The notes under the pieces: model-generated
What the model saw: the letters and a program-made list of their open reading frames with translations, nothing else
Databases searched by the model: none
Told to the model about the DNA's origin: nothing
Shown here: positions 21,016 through 33,430 of the stretch, one piece after another
Position numbering within the stretch: the first letter of the stretch is position 1
Layout of the letters: each line of letters starts with the position of its first letter
Position numbers and translations under genes: made by a program
Assembly (NCBI GenBank): GCA_019454045.1
Contig: SKCR01021406.1
Coordinates: forward strand, 124,001-188,000
Length of the DNA stretch: 64,000 nt
Direction of reading: 5' to 3'
From: Zanthoxylum bungeanum
Taxonomy: Eukaryota > Streptophyta > Magnoliopsida > Sapindales > Rutaceae

Positions 21016-21603
21016 ATCAAAGCGGGCAAGACACCGGCTTCAGGTATGTTTGTTATAGAAATAAACATGTCTACTACTAGTTTTAAAAATTGGATTTTTG
21101 ATTCTGGTTGTGGTACTCATATATGTACTGAAGTGCATGATCTGCAGATTAGCAAGAGACTGGCCTCAGGAGAGATTGACCTCCGCGTTGGAAATGGGAC
21201 ACGAGTCGCTGTTTTGGCCGTTGGCACTTTTTTTTGGAACTGCCCTCGGGGCATGTACTTAAACTTACAGACTGTTATTATGTACCTAGTTTGACTATGA
21301 ATATTATTTCTGTATCTATGTTAGCCCAATGTGGGTATACTTTTGTATTTAGAAATATTGGGTGTTTTATGTATAAAAATGATATGGAAATTTGCACTGC
21401 TGATGTAAATAATGGTCTTTATATTTTGAATATGAATCAATCTCAAACATATAATGTAACAAACAAAAGGCTTAAAGTAAGTAACAAAGATGAAACTTAT
21501 ATGTGGCATTGTCGTCTGGGACACATAAACAAGACACATATATCCACACTTTCAAATAGTGGGTACTTGGACGGATTTGATCCAAATTCATATGACGTCT
21601 GCG
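21016..21603 (+). pseudogene. Cop-2 protease and pre-integrase, split by Tat-C
   Basis: Protease active site WIFDSGCGTHIC near 21091-21126 is the DSG form typical of Copia. A frame change near 21235 leads to YYVPSLTMNIISVS and the GAG-pre-integrase zinc region MWHCRLGHINKTHI (about 21500-21540). Coding sequence stops mid-codon series at tatgacgtctgcg, where Tat-C inserted, and continues at 24060. Confidence 0.87.
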
Positions 21604-22176
21604 TGTAGGCACTGTATTTTTGCATATAAGTCTCGATGATGAGTCTCGTATGGAGACACTACCTCTTTAATTTTGAAAGCCGCGGAAAACAGACGTCGGA
21701 AGGGAAAAGTCAAGAATTGACATTTTTGTTGGATTTAATTCGCTGGATTAGCTTCGGGTTCGCTTGTTGGACCTCCATTTTAAAACACACCCTTAGCCCA
21801 AACCCCCGCAAGACACACACCAAGCCCACACATCACTAAACCACACACCAAGCCCACTAAATGGACCAAGCCCACACGCCCACTCACCTTCCAAATTAAC
21901 AAAACACACATTAAACACATGCATAAATCAAGCCAAATCCCCTTCCTAAATTAAAGAAATCTCATCAAATACTTTCCTAATCCAGTTAAATTACATTCCC
22001 TAATTAAAAGATACAAACCAAATTATATCCCTAACTAAAAAAGAATAAATCAAATTAAATCAAATCACATCCCTAATTAAAAGATTTTTCCTTATCACAC
22101 AATAATTAAAAATATCTCCCATTAAATGCACAAATCCTTCTCCTTCCCAAACAAGGAAAGCCCCCATCCCTTTGCC

Positions 22177-22186
22177 TATAAAAAGA
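22177..22186 (+). promoter_or_regulatory. TATA box, Tat-C
   Basis: tataaaaaga, same context tttgcc as in Tat-A. Confidence 0.6.
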
Positions 22187-23938
22187 ACCATTCACCAACA
22201 CATTAAACCCCTAGCTCATTCTCACAAAAAACACAAAGAAATTAACCATTGCCGTCCACACAAAGTCCTGAAAATCACCTCCATTGCCGTCCAAACAATA
22301 CCCCTAAAACCCTCTATTACCGTGAACAATATCCCCACAAACAGCCCTCACATCTGCGCACCTTCTACCCATAAAACCAGTCCATCCATAGCTGCATAAC
22401 CCCTTCACTGCACTGCCTTCTACTGCCGCATAAAAACCCTTCCATATAGCCGCACATCACACTGCATCATACACCCAAAACAGCCGCACATCACACTGCA
22501 TCATACACCCAAAACAGCCACACATAGCCTTCACCCAGCAAACCATTGACACGCCATTAGCCTTCATCCATTAGCCCCTCCACTCACGTAACAAGCCTTC
22601 GAGCAGCCATACACTCATGCCACCTGCCCCCTTTAACACTCACGTCACAAAACAAAGCCACAACCCTCAACAAACAACTCCATTCACGCACCAACCCATA
22701 GCCCTCTCACGCATCAACACATCACCCACTCACGCAAACAGACAAGCCCTCCATTACCCACACACTGCCATGCATCCAATAGCCTTCACGCATCCATTAC
22801 CCACACAGAGCCACATCCATTATCTCTAAAACCAAAAGCAGTCCATTCAAAGCGCCCCATTTATCACGCCAAACTGCCTCCCTAAACTACCAGTTAATTA
22901 CCGTGAAAGCTACCTAAAACTGTCCAGCCAATTGCCGCAAAAAGCCCCATGAACAGTCCAAAGACTGTCCAAAATAGTGACAAAAATCGCCCCCTAAACC
23001 CTTCCAAAACCGCAGGCCAAACCGGTCCAAATAACCCATAAAACAGTCCCATAATTACCAAAAAAATAGTGACCAGAAAATACAACACAAACAGCAGCGA
23101 AACGGAGTGAAAACAGCAGCCCAACAAGTGAAACAGTGAGGAAAAATGTTGGGTTAGTGAACCAGAAAAGTTGCGGAATATCAACCATTCCGACGACCGT
23201 GTAACGCGCTTTCGAGAGACTACGAAAGAGTTTAGACCTGAGGGCACCTTCTTTATTTATTATCTTTTGTTTCTTTTATTTATTTTAATATATTATCGCA
23301 TGAGAGTCATTTATTGAGGCATGATGTGAATTTCGGATGGACAAAATGCGTGTTTTCGTTTGTGGTATATCGGATGTAAACTCGAACGTAAATTCCGTAG
23401 CCGAATCCGAATGGACGGTATTGCGGTTTGCACTCGAAATACGATGCCACGTACCACTTGAGAGACACGTATTTCGTTTCATCCAAACTTTGTATTCGAG
23501 CATGATTAGGTTGCTAGTACGTTATTTATTATTAAAGCATGATTTAGTTTAATATATCATTTATTCTTAAACATGATTATGTTGTTTATTGTTATTCATG
23601 ATTTAGTTCTTTAATTTTGCATTAGTAATTTAGTTTACTTTATGATGAAGTAATTATCTATTTGTTCTTTGCGTTGGATGATTCAACATGCTCGTTGTGT
23701 GATATTATATGCTTGCCGTTATAATGACTTATTTTTAAAGCATGTGAACTTAGTCCTAGGATTTATCTTGATGAATTCGGACTAGATCTAAGTTACCTTT
23801 GAGCATACATGTTGAGTAGATTCAATTAGTTTATTGCACAAATCATATCATTACAAGTGACATAAGTAAGGGACCATTCCGAACCCAACGGTTTGAGGTC
23901 TTCCCTTGCGAGGGGTGAGTGCGGCCTTAAACCATTTT

Positions 23939-23965
23939 CCCGGTTCACACCGGGTGGCGACTCCA
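23939..23965 (+). promoter_or_regulatory. U5 hairpin and PBS echo, Tat-C
   Basis: cccggt-tcac-accggg followed directly by tggcgactcca, which equals the first 11 nt of the family PBS. Confidence 0.65.
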
Positions 23966-24059
23966 TGTTAGTTCTCCACTTTAGTCCCCCCGCGGACTAT
24001 TTCGTACTCCCAACTAGGCCGCGAGCCTAGAACAGCGTCGCCGATTTCTGTTTCCTACA

Positions 24060-26406
24060 TTGCGAATCTTATTTATTAGGCAAAATGCCTAAAACACCTT
24101 TTAGCGGAAAGGGTGTACGCGCCACCGAACTGTTAGCCCTCGTTCATAGTGACGTAAGTGGGCCCATATCTAGCCAGGCTAGAGGTGGATATGAATACTT
24201 CGTAACCTTTACGGATGATGCATCGCGTTATGGTTATGTGTATCTTATGAAACTGAAGTCGGAAACCTTTGAGAAATTCAAAGAGTTTCGACACGAAGTA
24301 GAAAAATAGACCGGTAAAAGTATTAAAACATTACGGTCGGACCATGGTGGAGATTACTTAAGCAATGAGTTTCTCGATTACTTGAAAGAGTATGATATTC
24401 ATTCACAGTGGACTCCTCCTAGAACACCTCAATTAAACGGTGTGTCCGAACGGAGAAACGAACTTTGTTAGACATGGTAAGGTCTATGATGAGTCGCACA
24501 GAGCTACCTATTTCCTTATGGGGATATGCATTGAACAGTGCAATACTTATTTTGAATAAGGTTCCGTCAAAGTTTGTTCAACAGACTCCGTATGAGATAT
24601 GGATAGGAAAGAAACCGGGTTTCTCATTCCTGAAGATTTGGGGTTGCTGGGCTTACGTCAAACGTTTGGAAGGTACCAAACTTGAACCAAAATCGGATAA
24701 ATGCCTATTTGTAGGATATCCTAGGGAAACTAAAGGATATTACTTCTATCACCCACAAGAGAACAAAGTATTTGTTGCTCTACATGCGGTTTTCCTTGAG
24801 AATGAATTCCTAAATGTAGTGATAAGTGGGAGGAAAGTAGAACTCGATGAAAATCATAGTGATACTGTTCCTGGCACAGAATCCTTAACGGAACAAGAAC
24901 AATTCATCAGGGATGAAACTGTACCACAATCTTCGAATACACAAGGACCGCGTAGGTCAGAGAGAGTCAGAAAACAACCTAAGAGGTATGGGTTTCTGAT
25001 CTCACCTCATGTGGATATTAATCTTATTGAGGAAGACGAGCCAGCTACGTATGAGGAAGCGATACAAGGTATCGACTCCGGTTTATGGCAAGATGCCATG
25101 AATTCCGAAATGGATTCCATTTACACCAACCAAGTTTGGACACTGGTTGATGCACCAGAAGGCGTAAAGCCTATTGGTTGCAAATGGGTCTTCAAGAAGA
25201 AGACTGACATGGATGGTAACGTACAGACGTACACAGCTATGCTTGTAGCGAAATGATATCGTCAACGACATGGTGTCGATTACGATGAAACTTTTTCATC
25301 CGTTGGCATGATTAAGTCCATTCGGATTATGCTTGCTATTGCTGCATATTTCGATTACAAGATATGGAAGATGGACGTCAAAACCGCTTTCCTTAACGGA
25401 AACCTTTTGGAGGATGTTTATATACAACAGCCTGACGGTTTTGTCGTACCGAGACTTACAAACAAGGTTTGTAAGTTAAATCGATCCATTTATTGATTGA
25501 AGCAAACATTACATTCTTGGAACCAATGTTTTGATGAGATCGTAAAAGAATATGATTTCGTTCAAAATGAGGATGATCCTTGTGTATATAAGAAGGTTAG
25601 TGGGGCGCACTGACATTCATTGTCCTTTACGTTGATGATGTATTGCTTATTGGCAATGACATTCCCATGTTAACATCGGTGAAAGATTGGCTTTCATTAA
25701 AATTCTCCATGAAGGATCTGGGAGAAGCAGCCTTTATTATAGGAATAAAGATCTACTAGGATAGATCTAAAAATCTGCTTGGACTCTCCCAGAGCACGTA
25801 CATTGACAAAGTGTTGAAGAGATTCAACATGGATCAGTCCAAGAGGGGACTGTTTCCAGTATTACATGGCGTCACTCTATCTAAGGACATGTGTCCTAAA
25901 ACTCAAGATGAGAGAGACATCATGAGTCGGATACCGTTCGCCTCGGCAGTCGGATCGATCATGTATGCCATGATATATACGCGACTTGATGTCTCGTATG
26001 CTTGGAGCATGTGTAGTAGCTATCAGGCCGATCCAGGTGATGGTCACTGGATGGCGTTAAGAATATCCTTAAGTATCTTAGACAAACTAAGGATCTTTCT
26101 TAATCTATGGAGATGGAGAACTTGAGGTAACTGGGTATACCGATGCAAGTTTCCAAACCGATAAAGACGACTGTAAGTCGCAATCCGGGTACGTATTTCT
26201 TGAACAACAGAGCAATAAGCTGGAAATCTTCAAAGCAAGAGACTGTTACCGATTCAACAACAGAAGCAGAGTATATTACTGTAGCTAAAGCAGTAAAAGA
26301 GGCAGTTTGGATCCGTAAATTCCTAATTGGATTAGGAGTAGTTCCGTTAGCAGCTAAGCCCGTTCCATTGTATTGTGACAATAACGAGGCTATAGCGCAG
26401 GCTAAG
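24060..26406 (+). pseudogene. Cop-2 integrase core, RT and RNase H, broken
   Basis: The integrase catalytic triad sits in LVHSDVSGP (24139-), TLRSDHGGDY (about 24331) and GVSERRN (about 24438). The RVT_2 reverse transcriptase follows: ATYEEAIQGIDS, WTLVDAPEG, MDVKTAFLNG, and the YVDDVLLIGND active site with YVDD at 25628-25639. RNase H shows GYTDASFQTD and DSTTEAEYI. Stops (near 24307, 25254, 25494) and frame changes (near 24455, 25603) disable it. The frame from 24465 to 25256 is the longest intact piece. It ends at gcaggctaag, where Tat-B inserted. Confidence 0.9.
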
Positions 26407-27058
26407 TGTAGGCATTGCATTTTCGCATGTGAAACCCGATGATGAGCCTCATTTGGAGGCACTACCTTTGAGTCACGAAAGCCGCGGGAAACGGATATCG
26501 GAAGGGGAAATTCAGAATAAACAAGCTCACTGTCTTCGTTAGTGCTGCGTTCGCTACTTCGTTCGAACGGAAAATAGATTGCGGGTGTTCGTGTCGCGTT
26601 CGAGAAGCGTTCGAACGGTGTCGGTAATTCTGGTTTTGCTGCTAGCCTCACACCCAGCCCATTTAGCTCCCCAAAGCCCATAAAACACATCCCAAATTAA
26701 ATAAATAAATATTAATATTAAACATTAAATAAAATATTTAAACCATTTACCAATTAAATAAAATATTTACCTAACTTAAACTAAAATCATGCCTAATTTA
26801 AATAATTTGAATATATTATATACTAAAATTAAAAGATGATATACCTAATTAAATCAATCATAACAAATTAAAAATATTGACTTCCTAATCTAACAAAATA
26901 AATGCCTAATCCTAACAAATCAATATATTGTATTCCTAATCTAGCCAAGACATGCCCCCCAATCAAATCCATTGCTTTCCTTACCTAGCACTAAATCATA
27001 TCCTTATTGAATGCACAAATCCTTCCTTATGAGACAAGGTGAAGCCCTAACCCTTCTC

Positions 27059-27066
27059 TATATAAA
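27059..27066 (+). promoter_or_regulatory. TATA box, Tat-B 5' LTR
   Basis: tatataaa about 650 bp into the LTR; the same box lies at 38016 in the 3' LTR. Confidence 0.6.
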
Positions 27067-28498
27067 CAACCCCTAACCAAAGCCATTCCTCTCCTTCACA
27101 CCACCTAATTCACGCCCAAGCCCTGAACACACCAAGACTCACGCCCAAAAGCAAAAATCAGACAGAAAAACTTTCTCTCCATCTCATCCCCCTCAGCCGT
27201 GAACACCATCCTCCCTGCAACCCCTCCATAGCCGAATTTCTGTAAGCCAACCGCATCCCCCCTACAGTCCTTACAACCACTAAACACCCTCTAACAAACA
27301 CTCAAAAACAACCTCCTAAATTACCTTAAAACAGCAGCCCAAATCCTTAAAAAACAATAACATAAAAACTGCATAGATAATCTTAAAAATAATCACATAC
27401 AACTGCACTAAAAACCCACACAAACTTGGAATAGTTCATTGAAAACGTTAAAACAGGTGGCCCGTGCAGTGAGCAGCAAGACAGAGGCCGAATAGGAGCA
27501 GAACGGAGTTCGAATGCAAGCAAAACAACAAAGCAGTGAGCTAGGACGCTGAACCAGTGAACCAGAAAAGTTGCGGAGCTTTACCCCTTCCGATCTTCGT
27601 GAAACGCGAGTCCGAGAGACGGCTTAAAAGGTTAGACCTGAGGGTATCTTTCACACTTGTTTTCTTTTTCCGCATTATTTATTAAGTATTACTTGTATGA
27701 TTGTCATGTTGAAATGCATGTTGTGGTCTTTGAGTAGATAAATATGCATGAATTATGAGATGTAATATGTTGTGGGTATTGATGAATGGGAGATGTGTCA
27801 ACTCTCGCGGTATATCGGATGGAAACCCGACATAAATTTCATAGCCGATTCCGAATGGACGGTAATATGATCTGTACTCGGGCCACAACTCCTCGTACCG
27901 CTTGGGTAAACGGCACCATCTTTCTTTTGTTGTGTTGCTTTGGTTTGTTTATTTTTCGTCACTTGAATTCTGTATGTTGTTTATTTATGCATGATTCAAT
28001 CAAGCGCATGGGCTTAGTGAGTTAGTCCAAAGGTCCTCCATTTGGGAGACAAAGAGCCGAAAAGGCCACCTTTGTGACACTACTTCGCCGCGCCGGTTGA
28101 TGTGTGTTCGGTTGGATGCGAGATACGTTCAATCGGGCATACTTAGTTTGATTATTATTGATTTATCTTTTATGCATGGTTCAATCAAGCGCATGGGCTT
28201 AGTAAGTGGAATGAAAGATCCCTTATGGGGAGGGGTTAAAACCCGTTACCACGATGCTTGCCGCGCCGGTTGATGTGTGTTCGGATTGGATGTAAGATGT
28301 GTTCAATCGGGCATACTTGTTGATATGATTGGTTCTATTTTTGTATGTGTGATGCACGCGCATGGGCTTAGTATGTTGGTCTAAAGGTCCTCTATTTGAG
28401 AGACCAAGAGCCCCAAAAGGCCACCTTTACGGCAGTACTTCGCCGCGCCTCTTTATTTTGTTGTTTATGTATTGCTTCTCATTTCATGCATCAGGTCT

Positions 28499-28770
28499 GT
28501 TCCGTTCGAACGCGTTTACGAACGCAACTCGAACGCGCATACATTTTGCCTTATCATGCATCAGGTCTCATTTCCGTTCGAACGCGTTAACAAACGCCAT
28601 ACGAACGTGAGCATTCTGTTTCATTTCCGTTCGAACGCGTTAACAAACGCCATACGAACGTGAGCATTCTGTTTCATTTCCGTTCGAACGCGTTAACAAA
28701 CGCCATACGAACGTGAGCATTCTGTTTCATTTCCGTTCGAACGCGTTTACGAACGCTACACGAACGCGCA
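28499..28770 (+). repeat. CGTTCGAACG minirepeats, Tat-B 5' LTR
   Basis: Five units of about 55 bp, each with cgttcgaacgcgtt followed by acgaacg, including three almost identical ones. The 3' LTR copy is at about 39474-39745. Confidence 0.9.
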
Positions 28771-29336
28771 CCCACTGAACTGAGTCCTCTTCATTAGATT
28801 TCATGCATAGTTTTCCTAGTAGCTATCTCCACATGTATAAATACAAATATGTTAATGTATTACAATTCATATGCTTATGTCATGATAACATTTGAGTATT
28901 ATTTCTTGCGGTATATCGGATGGAAACCCAGACGTAAATTCCGTAGCCGATTCCGAATGGACGGTAGTGCGGTCTGTACTTGTGGGACAATTCCACGTAC
29001 CGCTTGGAAAAGTGCCCATATGTGTGCTTGTATGGTTAATATGTGTGCTTGTGTTTTCCTGAATGTAATATGCAAATGAAGTTGTATGTTCGTTGCTATT
29101 TTGATATATGTTAAGCATGCAATTTTAAACGTGAGATATATGTGAAATGTGTACATAAGTTTTATTTTGATATGAGAATTTAGAAGCATGATACTCTTGG
29201 AAATAAGTGTTACTTAAGCTTGATTAAATTATTACATAAATCCTTTCATTACAAGTGACATAAGTAAGGGACCATTCCGAACCCAACGGTTTGAGGTCTT
29301 CCCTTGCGAGGGGTGAGTGCGGCCTTAAATCTTTGT

Positions 29337-29363
29337 CCCGGTTCACACCGGGTGGCGACTCCA
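29337..29363 (+). promoter_or_regulatory. U5 hairpin and PBS echo, Tat-B 5' LTR
   Basis: Perfect 6-bp stem cccggt/accggg with loop tcac (29337-29352), followed at once by tggcgactcca (29353-29363). The real PBS with the same first 11 nt starts at 29435. Confidence 0.7.
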
Positions 29364-29434
29364 TGTTATTTAGTACTTCCCAACTAGGCCGCGAGCCTAG
29401 GAACGGCGTCGCCCAGGTTCTATTGTCCACAGTC

Positions 29435-29452
29435 TGGCGACTCCACTGGGGA
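29435..29452 (+). other. Primer-binding site of Tat-B
   Basis: tggcgactccactgggga begins 3 nt after the LTR end and has the TGG start expected of a site pairing with a tRNA 3' end. This form is, as I recall, used by Tat/Ogre elements with tRNA-Arg; the tRNA identity is not checked. Confidence 0.8.
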
Positions 29453-30589
29453 TAGAAATTTGGCCCCGAAATATTGTGTTGTAATGTTTGGATTTATGTT
29501 TTAATTGACCATGTCTATAGTGGATAAAGTGGGGTTTAATCAAGGGCACTTTGAGGCTAGGTAATGGTTTGGTGTCTTCCTTCACTCACTACCTTTCTAG
29601 AAGGAAAAGCTGTGAGGACACCTATATGGCCATCTACTCGTAGCCTTTGTGATGGACTAATTTGGAGGACTCGTTGTTTATTCCTGACACCAAGCGATAA
29701 GAGCCTAAGAGGCTTTGGGTATTTAAGTGAGCCTCGCTCCACCTTCCCTCTGGGAATCTACAACGGGAAATCCATTTGACAGTCCGTCACACACCATAGC
29801 TCATTGGCACGTACCTTAGTGTATAAAAAGGGATACGCTCACTTGGTCGCTTGAACCCTTGAGTGGGGAGACCTAGTTGTGGGCTATCCTTCGCCAGTGA
29901 GAGCCTTTGTCCATACTCTTGCAAATCCACCCATAGACTGGTTTGTATGGTTAAAGTAACAATTATTCCCTTGAGAATGTGCTTATGGACCATCCTCATT
30001 TGGATGCAGTTGGACTATTGTCAGAAATGCGGGCTTGCTGGGCCATTTAAACTGGGGCAAGTTCGTACTGTATGACTATTAGGCCCAAGGCTTCTGAAAT
30101 GTTGATGGGCCATTATGTAAAAATTATTATGTTATTTGCATTATCTCCCTTCTATGCTTATGTTTGGGAACATCATCGTTGGATCCATTTGGACCATTTG
30201 TCATGGGATATGGGCTTGTTGGGCCATTTAAACTGGGACAAGGATGTATTCCATGACTATTGGGCCAAAGCGTCTAAGTGTTGGTGGGCCACCTTGTGCT
30301 TGTTTTCGGAATATTATCATTTGGATTTAGTTGGGCTCTTTGCCATAAGACATGAACTCGTTGGGCCATTTAAACTGGGACGGGTTCACCCTTATGACAG
30401 TTGTCCCAAAAGCTTCTAAAATGATAATAGGCCGATTTGTTTGAGAATTTTATTTGATTTAATATATGTTATATACTTCTTATGCATATCATGCATGCAT
30501 ATACCTTGTTAACATCCTCTGTGTCTTAAAAAGACACCATAGATACCGTTTGGGTTAGAGAAGGAACCAGACTCACTAAAAGAACAAGT
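29453..30589 (+). other. Tat-B leader with triplicated segment
   Basis: Non-coding stretch between PBS and gag. Three diverged units of about 150 bp centred on gggccatttaaactggg occur at about 30050, 30222 and 30363, matching the Tat-A leader unit for unit. Nothing else is recognised. Confidence 0.8.
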
Positions 30590-31820
30590 ATGAGTGAATC
30601 CGATAATGAGGTTTCCCGTATGGATCAGTTAGAGAATGGTCTCGCCAAGATCACTGAACAGTTGCAGGCTTTGACTACTGCTATGGCTGGTATATTCTGG
30701 GTCTCGTGCCAGGGTTCATTCTGGGGATGTGAGGCCAGAGGAATCTCCAAACAGATTGGGGGATGATATCCCCGCTTTTGATGATGATATGGCAGAGTAT
30801 GCAGCAGGCAGAGTATCTGGGTCTCAGGCAGAGTTACAGAAACTTCGGGATCAGGTTGAGTCGGTTACCCGCAAGATGAGGGGTAAGAATGAGGATTTGC
30901 TGGATTATGACACACTGACTTTTGAGGAACAGTTGCCGGCACAGTTCAAAATGCCGGATATGGCTAAGTTCAACGGGAATGGGGATTCGAGGGTGCATCT
31001 CCGACAGTTTGTATCAGTCATGAGTTCAGTTGGCTTATCTCAGCGCCAGGTACAGAAATGTTTGGAATGTCGCTTGAAGGAGCTCCCGTGGTATGGTACC
31101 ACAGTTTGGAGAAGAAAATAAGGAAGATTGGAGGGAGTTGGCCGATGCTTTCCTGAAGCAATATGTCACTGACTTGGAGATCGATTTGTCACTCCGTGAT
31201 CTGGAGATGTTAAGCAGAAAGCGGAGGAGTTTTAAGGAGTATGTGGACCGGTGGAGGGGTCTTATTGAAAATGCAGACTAGGCCTTCGGAGAAGGATCAG
31301 ATCAAGATGATTATCAAGGGCACCAAGCCCTCCATTTACGGCAAGTTGAGGAGGATGACCTCCATGATTGCAGACTTTCGGCAGTTGAGGGAAACTGTCA
31401 TGGATATTGAGGAAGAAGAGGCCGAGAATAGAAAATTCTATGGTCTAAACAGGAGGCCCATTGGGGGAACATCGGGAACAAAGCCCGTTTCTGCTGAAAT
31501 TGCTGCTATCCGGAACAGGCAGTTTTCCAACTTGGGAAGGCCCCTGTCTAAGGTGCTAGAGAAATTGAAGAGGCAAGGGCTTTTTAAAACCCTTGGATAC
31601 CAAACCATTACCCAATCCCCTACCATCACATTATAACCTAAGCCTTTACTGCCACTTCCACCAACAAAAAGGCCATGACACCGACAACTGCGCCCGACTC
31701 CGCCATGAAATCCAAGACCTAATAGACTCCAAGAAAATACCCAACCCAGAAACAGAACAGCCCGACACACACAGAACCCCTTACCCAACTACCGTGCCGT
31801 ACCACCACCAGCCTACATGA
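30590..31820 (+). pseudogene. Tat-B gag, frameshifted
   Basis: Start MSESDNEVSRMDQLENGLAK follows the leader. The retrotransposon gag domain is clear: FKMPDMAKFNGNGDSRVHLR (about 30945-31000), WRELADAFLKQY, DLSLRDLEML, EKDQIKMIIKGTKPS. Near the end, CHFHQQKGHDTDNC (about 31640-31680) is the C-H-H-C zinc-finger-like motif seen in Tat gags. Frame changes near 30690, 31090, 31260 and 31590 split it into at least five pieces, while the residues on each side still match the family. Confidence 0.87.
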
Positions 31821-31974
31821 TCAATTCTGGCCTCCCAGAAGACCTTGTCCTAAAATCCTTTCACCCTCAAGCCTTTTGCCTGGGAATCTGGGATAGTACT
31901 AGTGAGGATGAGTTTGAGCAGAAGAAAACTTTTGGCTTGATTTCTCTAGCAGTGATGAGGAGGAAGTAAGGGGA

Positions 31975-32670
31975 ATGACACGTAGCGGTCGTTTTTACAA
32001 TGATATGGCGGAAAAGGGTAAGGAAGCTTTGACAGATGGTAGAGAAGTGGTTGAGACTGCAGAAAATACTGAAGAGGATGTAGTGCTGAGGCAATTGAGG
32101 AAGACTAGAGCACAAGTGAGTATCTGGGAACTATTATGTGCATCTCGGGAGCATAGACAGGCTATGGTTGAGGCCTTGAGCAAGATTGTGGTACCGGAGG
32201 ATGCCAACCCCGCAATGTTTGTTGGGTCGGTTCAGAAAGAAGCTTTGCAGATATCCTTTTCTGAGGATGAACTCCCGGCGGAGGGGAGAAATCATAACAG
32301 GCCTCTATTTATCAGGGCCGAGGTGAGAGGCAAGAAAACTTCATGTGTGATGGTGGATGACGGTTCGTCCATCAATGTGTGCCCGTTGAAAATTCTGGCA
32401 AGATTGGGTATGAAAGCAACAGACTTGGACCCCTCCAGTATGACTATTAAAGCTTATGATGACAGTAAGCGGGGAGTTGAGGGTACCTTTGTGGCTATGG
32501 TCAAGGTAGGGCCGATTGAAGATGAGGTTGAGTTCACAGTGCTGGACATCCCAGCCACTTTTGCCTTATTGTTGGGAAGGCCTTGGTTTCACAAACTTGG
32601 AGGCGTGCCTTCCACTTTGCATCAGATGATCAAATTCCCGTATGAGGGAGAATTGTTACCATCCGGCTGA
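31975..32670 (+). pseudogene. Tat-B aspartic protease segment
   Basis: A 231-codon open piece. It includes the acidic stretch ENTEEDVVLRQLRKT, then the protease domain: MVDDGSSINVCPL active site near 32350-32388, followed by the second conserved block FALLLGRPWFHKLG (about 32560-32600). It would cut the Gag-Pol polyprotein. The piece is uninterrupted, but the surrounding frame is lost, so no functional polyprotein is expected. 31821-31974 is linker in a different frame. Confidence 0.87.
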
Positions 32671-33430
32671 GTTAGATAATGTCGTGGCTGCCTTGGAGAT
32701 ACACCTTTCACGAGGTTTCAGGTGTCAGCTACTTTTGAGGAATGGGTGGATCCTAGGGTGGCTAGGATTATGGAGAAGATGAAGTTTGAGCCGGGAAAAG
32801 GTTCAAAATTGCCGGATTTCAGAGGACAGACTACTCGGAAGGTTTGGGGTACAAATCTGACGAAGAAAAGCCAAAGGTCAAGAAAAAGGGCCTGAGACTG
32901 ATGGAGTGCTTTGTGAAAGCTTCAGGGTATCAAGGAGAGCCTGAACCTGTGAAAGTCAATGGGATTGTGGTACCTGGGTTTGAGATCTTCCAGGATTTGT
33001 TGGGTGAGAAACCACTGACTGGAGAAGCTGTGGAAACAGAGATTTGGGAAGAAGAATTAATGAAGTTAGAGAGCCTGACTCTGGAAGAGGATGAGAAGCC
33101 TGAGGAAGACCTGATTGCAGAGGAAGAAGTGTCTCTAGATGATGAAGACATTACCTTCCTGATTTGTTTGAATGTACTTCCGCATTATCCAATAATAAAG
33201 ACATTTCTTTTGCTTACTTGCCTGAGTCATTTCCGTTTACTCTGCATGAATCAAGCATATTTGACATCAGTTCAGCCAGAACTATTGCATTTAACTTGGG
33301 TACACTTGAGAACCCCAAAGAAATTTTAATTGCAAGTGAAGTAACCTCCGAAGAGAGGGAGAAACTAGAAGAAGTGTTGGTCAGATATGCCAAAGTATTT
33401 GCTTGGTCTTATGAGGACATGCCGGGGTAG
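32671..33430 (+). pseudogene. Tat-B linker before RT
   Basis: Very acidic region (EEELMKLESLTLEEDEKPEED) in the 32844-33329 frame, then a frame change to LGTLENPKEILIASEVTSEE and KVFAWSYEDMPG (to 33430), the phrase that precedes RT in Tat elements. Function beyond polyprotein linker is unknown. Confidence 0.75.

Larger units (their letters stand above)
21604..24059 (+). mobile_element. Tat-C, solo LTR, 2456 bp
   Basis: Starts TGTAGGCACTG and ends TTTCCTACA. Flanks are ctgcg (21599-21603) and ttgcg (24060-24064), a 5-bp duplication with one later change. Cop-2 pol reads through across it. No PBS, PPT or internal sequence remains, so it is a recombination product. It has a TATA box (22177), a long C/A-rich stretch (22200-22870), the conserved 100-nt block (about 23365-23465) and the terminal hairpin. 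Confidence 0.92.
26407..29431 (+). repeat. Tat-B 5' LTR, 3025 bp
   Basis: TG...CA ends, TATA at 27059, and two copies of the conserved 100-nt block (about 27807-27905 and 28907-29005). Three diverged units with cgccggttgatgtgtgttcgg lie around 28030-28330, then CGTTCGAACG minirepeats and the terminal hairpin. Confidence 0.95.

Noticed and set aside
22172..22829. His/Pro/Thr-rich frames
   Set aside because: Low-complexity C/A-rich part of the Tat-C LTR just after its TATA box; no domain.
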